Source: Candidatus Tanganyikabacteria bacterium (GTDB lineage: Bacteria > Cyanobacteriota > Sericytochromatia > S15B-MN24 > VGJW01). Taken from it: a stretch of DNA of 64,000 bases. Positions 17,056-25,333 of the stretch are shown here, in pieces. The DNA lies in assembly GCA_016867265.1 (NCBI GenBank), contig VGJW01000003.1:1-64000 (forward strand). Reading direction: 5' to 3'. The translations under genes were made by a program, and so were the position numbers. How positions within the stretch are numbered: the first letter of the stretch is position 1; every line of letters begins with the position of its first letter. The notes under the pieces are model-generated. The model had not been told where the DNA came from. It saw only the letters and a list, made by a program, of their open reading frames with translations, and searched no databases.

Positions 17056-17619
17056 TTAAGGCTTGTGAGGGGTCGGCTCCTTGAGCCGACTCATGAACTG
17101 CTTGCGGAACTTGGCGACCTTAGGGGCGATGACGGCCACGCAGTAGGGTTGGACGGGGTTCCGGGCCATGTAGTCCTGATGGTAGGCCTCGGCAGGATAG
17201 AAGGTGTCCAGGGGCTTGATCTCGGTCACGATCGGGTCGGGCCAGATCCGGGCGGTACGGATCGAGGCCGTGACTTCACGGGCGACGCGCTCCTGGGACG
17301 CATCGTGCGTCAGGATGATCGATCGGTACTGGGTGCCGGTATCCGCACCCTGACGGTTCAGGGTGGTCGGGTCATGGACCGTGAAGAAGACCTCGAGCAG
17401 ATCCCGATAGGCAATCCGGGCCGGGTCGAACTCGATGCGAACGACCTCGGCATGCCCCGTCCTGCCGGAGCAGACGGCCTGGTAGCCCGGATTGGGCACG
17501 TGGCCCCCCGCGTAGCCGGAAATCACGGCGCGGACACCCTTGAGGTCCCTGTAGATGGCGTCCAGGCACCAGAAACAGCCGCCACCCAGCGTTGCCGAGG
17601 CCAACAGGATGCCCGTCAT
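17056..17619 (-). CDS. msrA: Peptide methionine sulphoxide reductase MsrA
   Basis: Reduces methionine-S-sulphoxide in proteins, using thioredoxin. The active-site GCFWC is at residues 14-18 with Cys15 as nucleophile; [22 protein letters not shown] and GTQYRS are the family blocks. Length (187 residues) is normal. The start is set at ATG 17619 so that the protein opens [18 protein letters not shown]; a longer frame upstream gives a non-homologous extension. The end of the gene contains an 8-base inverted repeat (17072-17090). The gene has no msrB partner in the window. Confidence 0.97.
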   Translation of the reverse strand: MTGILLASATLGGGCFWCLDAIYRDLKGVRAVISGYAGGHVPNPGYQAVCSGRTGHAEVVRIEFDPARIAYRDLLEVFFTVHDPTTLNRQGADTGTQYRSIILTHDASQERVAREVTASIRTARIWPDPIVTEIKPLDTFYPAEAYHQDYMARNPVQPYCVAVIAPKVAKFRKQFMSRLKEPTPHKP

Positions 17620-17737
17620 GAAATCGAAACCTTTCCTGAATATGCCGGAAAGCCAGTCGCTGCGTGCCTTGCCGGGGGGCGGGCAGCCCGGGCTCACGAA
17701 CGCGTTGGCTCCCACAGGGTATCATGGGTGCCGTCCC

Positions 17738-17818
17738 GGGGGTGTGGCGGAATGGCAGACGCATCCGACTCAAAATCGGACGCCGAAAGGCGTGTGGGTT
17801 CGACTCCCACCACCCCCA
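17738..17818 (+). tRNA. tRNA-Leu (anticodon CAA)
   Basis: A full cloverleaf folds from this stretch. The acceptor stem pairs GGGGGTG (17738-17744) with CACCCCC (17811-17817). The anticodon stem TCCGA/TCGGA holds the seven-base loop CTCAAAA, giving anticodon CAA for UUG. A long variable arm (CGCC-GAAA-GGCG) is typical of class II leucine tRNA, and the T-loop is GTTCGACTC. The CCA end is not encoded. It is followed after eight bases by the TTG start proposed for the alpha/beta hydrolase. Confidence 0.96.
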
Positions 17819-17826
17819 CTCGAACA

Positions 17827-18660
17827 TTGGTCCGCTGGACGCCACCCGGTCTCCGGTTGGCTCGGCTGGCAAGCCGCCTGCTCGGGCGGAGGTTTCCCGC
17901 CCTGGTGGCCCGCGTGGCGCGTCGTGGCTTTCTCGTGCCGCGACGCCTGCCCGCCCGGGACTGGGAGCAGTCGGGCATGGGCACCGGCCAGCCCCATCGT
18001 TTCCTGCCGGGACTTGCCGGCTTGCATTGGCCTGGCCAGGGCCCCCGCATCGTGTGCCTCCATGGCTGGGAGGGCCGCGCGAGCCATTTCGTGGCCATTG
18101 CCGAACGCCTCGCCGATCGGGGTTTCGAAGTCTTCGCAGTTGATGGTCCCGCTCACGGTCGTTCCGCAGGACGCGTCGCGCATCCCGTCGTCTTCGCCGA
18201 GGCCTTGCTGGCGGTCGATGCGGTGCACGGACCGTTCCATGCGGCCATCGGTCACTCGATGGGCGTGTCGGCGATGCTCTACGCCCGCACCCTGGGCCTG
18301 CGGATCGACCGCCTCGTCTGCCTCGCCGGGCCTTTGCGCGCCAGCGCGGTACTCGAGCGTTTCATGGACATGATGGGCCTCGAGCAACCGGCGCGGGATC
18401 GTTTCGTGACGCTTGTCGAGCGGCTTGTGCGCCAGCCGTCGTCGCTCCTCGAACTGGATCGGCTTGCACCCCACCTGGGCGTGCCCGGACTCATCGTCCA
18501 TGGCACGGCTGATCCGGACGTACCTTGGACGGATTCGGAGGCGTTGGCCGCCGCCTGGCCCGAGTCGGACCTGATGTTGCTCGAAGGTTTCGGCCATCGG
18601 CGCATCCTGCGCGAGCGTGCAGTGCTGGATCGTATCGAGGCCTTCCTCGAGATTGCCTGA
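17827..18660 (+). CDS. Alpha/beta hydrolase
   Basis: A serine-type alpha/beta hydrolase fold protein of about 277 residues. Seen are the oxyanion region CLHGWEGRASHF (HGW), VDGPAHGRSAG, the nucleophile elbow GHSMGVS, and the catalytic acid and His in HGTADPDVPW and LLEGFGHRRI. Substrate unknown. The start is uncertain: TTG at 17827 gives an N-terminus resembling close relatives (a basic, Pro-rich lead), whereas GTG at 17905 follows a GGAGG by 12 bases. It is followed by a WYL-like regulator 14 bases later. Confidence 0.9.
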   Translation: MVRWTPPGLRLARLASRLLGRRFPALVARVARRGFLVPRRLPARDWEQSGMGTGQPHRFLPGLAGLHWPGQGPRIVCLHGWEGRASHFVAIAERLADRGFEVFAVDGPAHGRSAGRVAHPVVFAEALLAVDAVHGPFHAAIGHSMGVSAMLYARTLGLRIDRLVCLAGPLRASAVLERFMDMMGLEQPARDRFVTLVERLVRQPSSLLELDRLAPHLGVPGLIVHGTADPDVPWTDSEALAAAWPESDLMLLEGFGHRRILRERAVLDRIEAFLEIA

Positions 18661-18674
18661 GGAGGGGGGACCCG

Positions 18675-19709
18675 ATGGCCCGCGCATCCAAGAAGACCAG
18701 TCGCCTGTGGCGCCTGTTCGCCATCGTGCGGTTGCTGCTCCTGAAGCCGCATTTCAAGGCCGAGTTGCAGAAGGCCCTCGAGGATGCCGGCTTCGCCATC
18801 TCGCCGAATACCCTCCATGAAGACCTCGCGGAGTTGGCCGACATGGGCTGGCTGGAGGCGCCCGGAAGCGGATCGAGAAAGCCGTACGTCCTCAAGCTGG
18901 ACGCCGTCCCGCTCTTCCTTCCTGCCGAGGATGCCCTCTTTCTTCGGCAGGCCCTCGAGATTGCCGGCCCTGCCGCGACGGTCCTGAAAAAGCGCCTGAC
19001 GGAGGTGCTCGGGCGCGTGCCCACGCCGGGTCTCAAGTTCCGCAAGGCCAAGGTGTGGCGACCTCACGATCCGCGTCAGCCCAAGGAGATGGATCCAGCC
19101 ATCCTGATCCGCCTCATGGAGCCCTTGGCCAAGGGGTACCAGTTCAAGTTCCTCTACGCGTCCAAGGTCCGGGGCGAGCACCTCTGGTACAAGGCGGTGG
19201 CCGCGCGCTTCGTCCACGTCGACGGACCGCTGTGTGTCCAGGCCTTCGTCCCTGACGAGCCGACACGGGACGTCGAGGGTCTCAAGCCCGTGAAGCGGCG
19301 GGGCAGCGCCGTGGTGCGCGAGTTTCGGGTGGACTACATCCGGGACTTGATGCTGCTGGGGTCGTCTTTCCCTGTCGCCATGGAGATGGACAGGCTGGAG
19401 ACGTGTCGGTTCCTCTATCTGGTGACCGACGCATTCCTCAAGCGCTGGCAACCTCCCCGCGAACATGTCGCGGTAGACCCGGCCGAGGTCGGCGGTCTCG
19501 CCTGCCCGCTGGATTGCAAGGTCTTCCTGGGAGAGACGCTGTCGGCTTTCCGGGCGGTCCGCTGGCTCGTCGAGAAAGGCGGTCACGTCTGGGTCCCGGA
19601 GTTGCCGGCGGGCAGCTTTCCCAGAGCGCCCGAGACGAACCGTGTCCGGGAGGACCTGATGAAGCACGTCCAGGACATCACTGCGCGCTACGGTGCCGTG
19701 CTGCCTTAA
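18675..19709 (+). CDS. WYL-domain-type transcriptional regulator (putative)
   Basis: A 344-residue protein with an N-terminal winged-helix (residues 10-75; DLAELADMGWLEAPGSGSRKPY) followed by a C-terminal region with a YKAVAARFVHVDGPLCVQAF segment and a conserved RVDYIRDL stretch. This two-part layout is typical of HTH-WYL regulators; the WYL triad itself is not clear, so the assignment is moderate. Strong GGAGGGGG before ATG 18675. The gene is 75 bases upstream of the AAA+ ATPase and may control it or the neighbouring hydrolase. Confidence 0.75.
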   Translation: MARASKKTSRLWRLFAIVRLLLLKPHFKAELQKALEDAGFAISPNTLHEDLAELADMGWLEAPGSGSRKPYVLKLDAVPLFLPAEDALFLRQALEIAGPAATVLKKRLTEVLGRVPTPGLKFRKAKVWRPHDPRQPKEMDPAILIRLMEPLAKGYQFKFLYASKVRGEHLWYKAVAARFVHVDGPLCVQAFVPDEPTRDVEGLKPVKRRGSAVVREFRVDYIRDLMLLGSSFPVAMEMDRLETCRFLYLVTDAFLKRWQPPREHVAVDPAEVGGLACPLDCKVFLGETLSAFRAVRWLVEKGGHVWVPELPAGSFPRAPETNRVREDLMKHVQDITARYGAVLP

Positions 19710-19784
19710 AATCCCCGAAAAGGCGGAGTTCTGACTTCTGTCAGGCGGCCATGCTTGAGGACGGCATGTGCCGATGGAGGTCCG

Positions 19785-21740
19785 ATGTCCGAATCGTCGT
19801 CCCAGGGTGCACCCCCCGCGGGGGATGGGCCCTCCGGGTCCTGGTTGGCCATGCTTGCGGCGCGGGTGCGTCTCGAGCTCCAGGCCACCGGCATCAGGAG
19901 GGATCTGCGCCGTCAGGCCGAGACGGCATCCCTCGGCGGGCCTTTGCTTCCCGGGTCTGCGGCGGACGTCCTGCGATCCCGTCTCGTGGCACTGGAAGCC
20001 GAGCGTGACGGGCTCGAGCGACGCTTGCCCCGGCTGGGCCGATTCGAGCATCTGCTTCTGCGGCTGGGGTCAGGGGCTGATGTCCGTCGCCTGCTGGAGC
20101 TGGTCCTTGCGTGGGAGGCCATCGAGGATCGCAGTCTCGCCCTTGCTTGCCTCTCCTTGGCCCGGCAGCACAGTCGCGCGGCCCACCTGATGGCGGAGCA
20201 CCTCGTGACGTGGCTGGATCGTGGCGAGACTCCGAGCGGTCGCCACGGCGGGTTGCTGCATCCTACCCACCCCCTCTGGGCATCCGGCATGCTCGAGCAG
20301 GGGCGCGGGGGCATCAGGATGCCCGTCGGGATCCGGTCTTGGCTGCTGGGCTGTCCTTGTCCCGGCTTGCGGGTCGTTCTCCCGTCCGGACGAGGTGGGG
20401 CGGGTCAGGCAAGGGGCATCGCGTCTGCGCTGCGCGAGGCGCTCGGGGAGAACGCCGTCTATGTGCCAGTCGTTCACGTCCGGGGCTTGACGGAGGCCCG
20501 CGTGACGATGCTGGTGCGCCAAGCCCTGCCAGGACAGGCTCTCGCCATTTACCGTGTCACGGAAGCGACGCAACAGCTCGTGGCCGGTGTGGCGGAAGTC
20601 GTGCGTGAGGCCTGGCTTCATGAAGCGCCCCTGCTCGTGCAACTGATGGTTCCGCGCGAAGGCAGCGGGGAACGTCACATGACGCAGGCTGTTCTGCGCT
20701 TCCAGATCGAGGCACGGCGCCTCGGTGTCCCGCTGGTCTTCGCCACCCCGGTCGAGGGGCGCACCTTCCTGCCCTTGCTGCCCCATGCGGCGGTCGTGGC
20801 CCCGCCCGGCCGGGTCGAGCGCTCCAGGGCGGGGGCATCCTGGCCCGAGCAGCGTCCGGTAAGGCCCGGGCCCCATCCTTCTCGACCACGCGAGGAGACG
20901 GGGCTTGGCACCGTGACGCGCTCCCCCTCCCGCAGAAGACGCCCACCCGAGGCCCTGCCGGAGGGGCCCCCGCTGGAGGCCTTGGTGTTGCCGCAGGATT
21001 TGCGCGACAGGGTCGAGGAGCTGTGCTTCGCGGCGCAGAACGGCAGCGACAGGCTTTCCGCCGTCAGGCTCGGCCCCGCGCCTTGGGGCAAGGCCATCGT
21101 GGCCTTGTTCGCCGGGCCGCCCGGTACGGGCAAGACCTTGTTGGCCGTCGCGTTGGCGCATCACCTCGGGCGTCCCTTGATCAGCCGGACGCTTGGCCAG
21201 CTGCTCGACAAGTACGTCGGCGAAACCGAGAAGCAGGTCGAAGCCTTGTTTCTCGAGGCCCGCGAGCGCAACGCGGTGCTTTTCCTCGACGAAGTCGACG
21301 CCATGCTGGCGGCACGTGGCGGTCACGCCCTGCAGCGTCATGATGATCGCCTGGTCAATCACCTCCTCGTCCTGATCGAGGCGCATGAGGGCTTGGTTCT
21401 CATGGCGACCAACCGGGCCGATATTCTCGACGAGGCTGTCCGGCGGCGCGTCATGTTCGAGCTGGTCTTCAGGGACCCCGGGCCGGAGGAGGTCGAGGCG
21501 CTTTGGCGCCTGCACCTCGCGCATCCGGACCTGCCCTTGGGCGCGGATCTGGATCTGGGCGCCCTCGCGCGGCGCTATCCGTTGCGGGGCGGCTACATCC
21601 TGCAAGCGTGCCGCAAGGCGGCCCTCAAGGCCGTGATGCGGGGCCAGACGATCGACCAGCCCATGCTCGAACAGCTGGCTGCCGACGAGATGCGTCGCGT
21701 ATCAGGCGGGGCCGGACGCGCCATCGGCTTCGCCCGGTAG
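19785..21740 (+). CDS. AAA+ ATPase with long unknown N-terminal half
   Basis: A 651-residue protein. The C-terminal 240 residues are an AAA+ ATPase of the classical FtsH/Vps4/CDC48 clade: Walker A GPPGTGKT (about 444-451), pore-loop-like LGQLLDKYVGETEK, Walker B VLFLDEVDA (about 499-507), sensor 1 LMATNRADIL, and the arginine-rich RRRVMFELVF. Residues 1-400 show no known domain; they are helical, ending in a low-complexity Arg/Pro-rich linker (about 370-410). No signal peptide and no membrane segment. Such proteins remodel or unfold others. Start at ATG 19785 follows GGAGG by four bases. Confidence 0.9.
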   Translation: MSESSSQGAPPAGDGPSGSWLAMLAARVRLELQATGIRRDLRRQAETASLGGPLLPGSAADVLRSRLVALEAERDGLERRLPRLGRFEHLLLRLGSGADVRRLLELVLAWEAIEDRSLALACLSLARQHSRAAHLMAEHLVTWLDRGETPSGRHGGLLHPTHPLWASGMLEQGRGGIRMPVGIRSWLLGCPCPGLRVVLPSGRGGAGQARGIASALREALGENAVYVPVVHVRGLTEARVTMLVRQALPGQALAIYRVTEATQQLVAGVAEVVREAWLHEAPLLVQLMVPREGSGERHMTQAVLRFQIEARRLGVPLVFATPVEGRTFLPLLPHAAVVAPPGRVERSRAGASWPEQRPVRPGPHPSRPREETGLGTVTRSPSRRRRPPEALPEGPPLEALVLPQDLRDRVEELCFAAQNGSDRLSAVRLGPAPWGKAIVALFAGPPGTGKTLLAVALAHHLGRPLISRTLGQLLDKYVGETEKQVEALFLEARERNAVLFLDEVDAMLAARGGHALQRHDDRLVNHLLVLIEAHEGLVLMATNRADILDEAVRRRVMFELVFRDPGPEEVEALWRLHLAHPDLPLGADLDLGALARRYPLRGGYILQACRKAALKAVMRGQTIDQPMLEQLAADEMRRVSGGAGRAIGFAR

Positions 21741-21748
21741 GTCCGGGC

Positions 21749-22636
21749 TCAGGGCAGCGCTGCCGCCCGACGTGCCGAGGCGTAGGCACCCTTGATGTGA
21801 CTGCGGCTGACGTGGGTGTAGAGCTGGGTCGTCGAGATGTCGGCGTGGCCCAGCATCTCCTGGACCGAGCGCAGATCGGCACCATTCTCGAGCAGGTGCG
21901 TGGCGAAGCTGTGGCGCAGCGTGTGTGGCGTGACCTCCCGATCGATACCGGCGGTCTTGGCTGCGTCCTTGACGACGACCCAGATGGCTTGGCGGGTCAG
22001 GCGGCGCCCGGCGTAGTTGAGAAACAGGGCCTGTTCCATCGGCCTGACGCGAAGACGCATGCGAATCTTGGACAAATAGGTTTCCAGGGCCTGTACGGCC
22101 GTCTGGGACAGGGGCACGACGCGCTCGCGCGAGCCCTTGCCGGTGCAGCGCAGCATGCCGGAACCCAGGTTGACATCCGTCAGGTTCAGCGAGATGAGCT
22201 CCGTGACCCGCAACCCACCTGCATAGAGCAACTCGAGGATTGCACGGTCCCTCAGGTCACGCTGGTACTCAATCAACCGCACGACTTCCTGACGGTCGAG
22301 GACCCGGGGCAGTTCGCGGGGCAGCTTCGGACGCTCGATATCGGCCGTGGGATCCCGATCGATCTCGCCCTCGCGGAGCAGCCACTGGAAGAAGGTCTTG
22401 AGCGCCGCAAGCTTGCGCGCGATGCTGCTGGCGGCGAGGTTCTTCTCGCGCAGATGGCGAACAAAGGCGGTTACCGTCAGTCGGTGCACCTGGCGGATGT
22501 CCTGCGTGCCGAGGCCGGCCAGGAAGTCCCTGAGCTGCGTCAGATCACCGTGATAGGCCGCAAGGGTGTGTTCGGAGAGGCCTCGCTCGCTGCGCAGGTG
22601 GTCGAGGAAAGTGACCAGTTGTTCGTCGAGGTTCAT
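21749..22636 (-). CDS. xerD: Tyrosine recombinase XerC/XerD
   Basis: A site-specific recombinase of the XerCD type, resolving chromosome dimers at dif with FtsK. All catalytic residues are present: R143 (GGLRVTEL), K167, H238 and R241 (PHTLRHSF), H264 (MLGHADIS) and Tyr273 (QLYTH). A 295-residue length and an N-terminal SAM-like domain fit XerD closely. Start at ATG 22636 after GGAG with eight-base spacing. It is convergent with the AAA+ gene (8 bases apart) and divergent from flhB. Choice between XerC and XerD is not settled from sequence alone. Confidence 0.94.
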   Translation of the reverse strand: MNLDEQLVTFLDHLRSERGLSEHTLAAYHGDLTQLRDFLAGLGTQDIRQVHRLTVTAFVRHLREKNLAASSIARKLAALKTFFQWLLREGEIDRDPTADIERPKLPRELPRVLDRQEVVRLIEYQRDLRDRAILELLYAGGLRVTELISLNLTDVNLGSGMLRCTGKGSRERVVPLSQTAVQALETYLSKIRMRLRVRPMEQALFLNYAGRRLTRQAIWVVVKDAAKTAGIDREVTPHTLRHSFATHLLENGADLRSVQEMLGHADISTTQLYTHVSRSHIKGAYASARRAAALP

Positions 22637-22713
22637 GCCGTTGCTCCGCAGGGCGCGGGCCCACCCGGGCCCCCATGACCTCCGATTCGGCCCGGACGCG
22701 GTTTTCTTGAGTC

Positions 22714-22740
22714 TAAAGGCTGCTACAATCCGGCTCGGGT
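22714..22740 (+). promoter_or_regulatory. Candidate promoter of the flhB-like gene
   Basis: Two overlapping candidates are visible. A TACAAT box at 22724-22729 matches the ordinary -10 consensus. A TAAA (22714-22717) followed after 15 bases by GCTCGGGT (22733-22740) has the layout of a flagellar sigma-28 promoter (TAAA-N15-GCCGATAA), though only the first two bases of the second box agree. The start codon is 36 bases further on. Confidence 0.3.
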
Positions 22741-22775
22741 GACCGCCATCACGCTTGCCGGCACGCTGGAGGGGG

Positions 22776-24050
22776 GTGGCGGCCATCGGCGAGGAGAAGA
22801 CCGAGCCCGCGACCGACCACAAGCGCCAGGAGGCGCGCGAGCGAGGTCAGGTCCTGAAGAGCCAGGACGTCATCATCGCCGTCCTGCTCTTTGCCGTCGC
22901 CTACAGCCTGGGAGCGCTGGGCGGATTCTGGTACGAGACGCTCTACGGCTTCGTGCTCGAGACGATCGAAGCCATTCCGTCCCACGCCGGACTGGACTTC
23001 AACCTCGCGATGCGTCTCGTGGGCAAGTCCCTCGTCGTGGTCTTCATGTGCGCAGCTCCCGTAGCGGCCATTGCCTTCCTCATGACCTGGTTGGCCAACC
23101 TGCTGCAGGTCGGTGTCTTGTTCACGACCAAGCCCCTTTCCTTCGAGGAGGGGATCAAGAAGCTCAATCCCATTGCGGGCTTCAAGAAGATCTTCTCGAT
23201 GAAGCAGGTCATCGAGGTCATCAAGGCCTTCGTCAAGATCATCGTCATCGCCTGGGTCATCTATGGGGTGATCCGTGATGCGCTGGGCGTCATCTTGCGG
23301 TCGACGGAGATGCACCCCGCGGGCGCCCTCGGCTTTGCAGGAACGTTGATCGAGGCCATCGGCAAGAAGGTGGCGCTGGCCATGGTGCTGATCGCGGTGC
23401 TCGACTACTTCCTGCAGCGCTGGCAGTACGAGAAGTCGCTGCGCATGAGCCACAAGGAAATCAAGGAGGAGTACAAGAAGCTCGAGGGCGATCCTCTGGT
23501 CAAGGCACGGCAGCGGCAGAAGCAGATGGAGATGGCCATGAGTGCCATGCGTGGCAACGTCGAGATGGCCGATGTCGTCATCACGAACCCGACGCATCTT
23601 GCTGTCGCGTTGGCCTACAAGCCCACGCAGGGCATCCGGACGCCCAAGGTGGTGGCCAAGGGCCAGGATCGTGCCGCGCTCGAGATCCGGCGCATCGCCC
23701 AGGAGAACTTCATTCTGGTGGTCGAGGACATCGACGTGGCCCGCACCCTGTATGGCCAGGTCAAGGTCGATCAGGATATCCCGCCCGAGCTCTTCCAGGC
23801 TGTCGCCAAGATCATCGCGATGCTCTTCAAGGGGCGCCGCAGGCCGGGGCCGGCGCGTCCCGGGGCGGCCCCCCCGCCTCCCGCGCCGACGGCGATCGAT
23901 TTCCTGGGTGCCGGACCGAGGCTCGACGAGGCCGAGGTGGCTGCCATGGCGGAGCACGCTCGGCTGGAACTGGAGCGCATGGCGCGCCTGAAAGCGGGTG
24001 CCGAGGTCGTCCCCGAACGCGACGATGACGTGTCTCCCGGGCCCCCGTAG
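22776..24050 (+). CDS. flhB: Flagellar export protein FlhB
   Basis: FlhB is the substrate-specificity switch of the flagellar type III export apparatus. The protein has four membrane segments (residues about 28-210), the conserved basic linker, and the autocleavage motif NPTH at residues 271-274. The N-terminus MAAIGEEKTEPATDHKRQEAR is close to the family start; hence GTG 22776 is preferred over TTG 22755. It has a proline-rich, likely disordered C-terminal extension of about 75 residues beyond the usual end. The export partners fliP, fliQ, fliR and flhA are not in the window. A virulence-type SctU is less likely because motA/motB occur in the same window. Confidence 0.93.
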   Translation: MAAIGEEKTEPATDHKRQEARERGQVLKSQDVIIAVLLFAVAYSLGALGGFWYETLYGFVLETIEAIPSHAGLDFNLAMRLVGKSLVVVFMCAAPVAAIAFLMTWLANLLQVGVLFTTKPLSFEEGIKKLNPIAGFKKIFSMKQVIEVIKAFVKIIVIAWVIYGVIRDALGVILRSTEMHPAGALGFAGTLIEAIGKKVALAMVLIAVLDYFLQRWQYEKSLRMSHKEIKEEYKKLEGDPLVKARQRQKQMEMAMSAMRGNVEMADVVITNPTHLAVALAYKPTQGIRTPKVVAKGQDRAALEIRRIAQENFILVVEDIDVARTLYGQVKVDQDIPPELFQAVAKIIAMLFKGRRRPGPARPGAAPPPPAPTAIDFLGAGPRLDEAEVAAMAEHARLELERMARLKAGAEVVPERDDDVSPGPP

Positions 24051-24146
24051 CGCGCAGGTCCGCCGGTGTGAGTCGATGGGGCGGGGGGTAGGGAACCCCT
24101 AGCCCTTCCGGTTCGTCATCGGGGGGAGCGGGGGAGGGTTCCAACG

Positions 24147-25274
24147 ATGCACCTGATACGCAAGTCGCTGCTGTCGGCCTTGCTGGCGGCGGGGATGGGC
24201 CTGTCCGTGACGGCACCCGCCTGGGCCGGGCAGCTGGCCGATGCCCGGCGCCATCTCGAGCGCGAGGATTACCGACGTGCCATCGAGATCCTTTCCGAGT
24301 ACACGCAGAAGTTTCCCAACGAGCCCCGTGGCTGGGCCTTGCTCGCCGATTGCTACCAAGGCATCTTCCCCCCCAAGGTCTCCGAAGCTGAGGACGCCTT
24401 GAATCGCAAGGCGGCCGCCGAAAACAAGCGGAATGCCATCTTCCAGAACTTCCAGAAGCTCGAGCCCTCGGCGCTTTACCAGAAGATGATCAAGGATGAT
24501 CCCGAGGATCCCGTGGCCAATCTCTTGCTGGCGATTGCCCTCGTCGTCAACGATCGTGATGGCAATCGTGCCCGGACGCAGCTCGACCGATTCCTTGAGC
24601 TCGGATCGGCCTCATCGGACCTGGCGGACGCCTCGCTTGGCGCCCAGGGGCTTGCCTACACGGCAACCAAGCAGTGGGATGAGGCAAGGGTGGCTTACGA
24701 GCGACTGAAGCAGCGCACGGGCAGTACCTTCGCGATGGTCAAGCTGCGTGAAGTCAGCCGTCTCGAGGCCGAGGACCGCGACGCCCGGGATGCCGCGGCC
24801 AACGATCCCGCCCGGGTGGCTGAGCGGCGCTACCTGGAGCTGGTCGAGGGCGCAAAGGGTCTCATCGCTGAAGGCAACAGCTCCGGTGCCGTCGAACTGC
24901 TCGAGGAGGCCGTCAAGCTGCGTCCCGAGGCCGGCGATGCCCCGCCGCTCCTGAGCGAGGCGCGCCTGCAGGGCGCCAAGGAGCTCTTCGCCAAGGGCAA
25001 GCAGCTGACGGACGACGGCAAGTACGCCCAAGCCTACGGGTTCTTCGAGCGTGCCATCCAGCTGGATCCTACCAATGCGGATGCGGTCCTGGGTCTAAAG
25101 CACGTCCAGAAGAGCCTGTCGGAGCTGGAGGGTCCCAGGGTGGTCCGGCGCATCATCAGTGCCTCGGAAAGCATCGACGCCTCTGCCTCGGTGCCGGTGG
25201 CGTCGCCTTCCGCGGCCGTCAAGCCGCCTGCGAAGCCCCCCGCCAAGCCCCCGGCAAAGCCGACAGCCAAGTAA
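24147..25274 (+). CDS. Exported TPR-repeat protein with proline-rich tail
   Basis: A 375-residue protein with a Sec signal peptide (about 28 residues ending AWA). The mature part is built of TPR units (for example YRRAIEILSEYTQKFPNEP, AVELLEEAVKLRPEAG, YAQAYGFFERAIQLDPTNADAVLGL). It ends in an extended tail with repeats of the unit KPPA (residues about 350-373). TPRs mediate protein-protein binding, probably in the periplasm. Start at ATG 24147 after GGAGGG with eight-base spacing. A perfect 14-bp hairpin follows the gene. Confidence 0.88.
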   Translation: MHLIRKSLLSALLAAGMGLSVTAPAWAGQLADARRHLEREDYRRAIEILSEYTQKFPNEPRGWALLADCYQGIFPPKVSEAEDALNRKAAAENKRNAIFQNFQKLEPSALYQKMIKDDPEDPVANLLLAIALVVNDRDGNRARTQLDRFLELGSASSDLADASLGAQGLAYTATKQWDEARVAYERLKQRTGSTFAMVKLREVSRLEAEDRDARDAAANDPARVAERRYLELVEGAKGLIAEGNSSGAVELLEEAVKLRPEAGDAPPLLSEARLQGAKELFAKGKQLTDDGKYAQAYGFFERAIQLDPTNADAVLGLKHVQKSLSELEGPRVVRRIISASESIDASASVPVASPSAAVKPPAKPPAKPPAKPTAK

Positions 25275-25285
25275 GGATCGAGCAT

Positions 25286-25319
25286 CCGGGCCCGGTGACC
25301 TTGTCGTCACCGGGCCCGG
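25286..25319. terminator. Perfect 14-bp hairpin between convergent genes
   Basis: CCGGGCCCGGTGAC (25286-25299) pairs perfectly with GTCACCGGGCCCGG (25306-25319) around the loop CTTGTC. It sits between the convergent TPR-protein and ppdK genes, 11 and 14 bases from their stop codons. There is no T-run on either side, so termination efficiency is uncertain; it may act as a bidirectional terminator or protect the 3' ends. Confidence 0.75.
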
Positions 25320-25333
25320 GGCGCTCCCGGGGG

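Noticed and set aside
17072-17090. Inverted repeat (8-bp stem) near the end of msrA as a terminator
   Set aside because: It lies inside the coding sequence, has a three-base loop and is not followed by a T-run.
22776-24050. FlhB-like protein as part of a virulence type III secretion system
   Set aside because: No other injectisome genes are seen, and motA/motB in the same window favour flagella.
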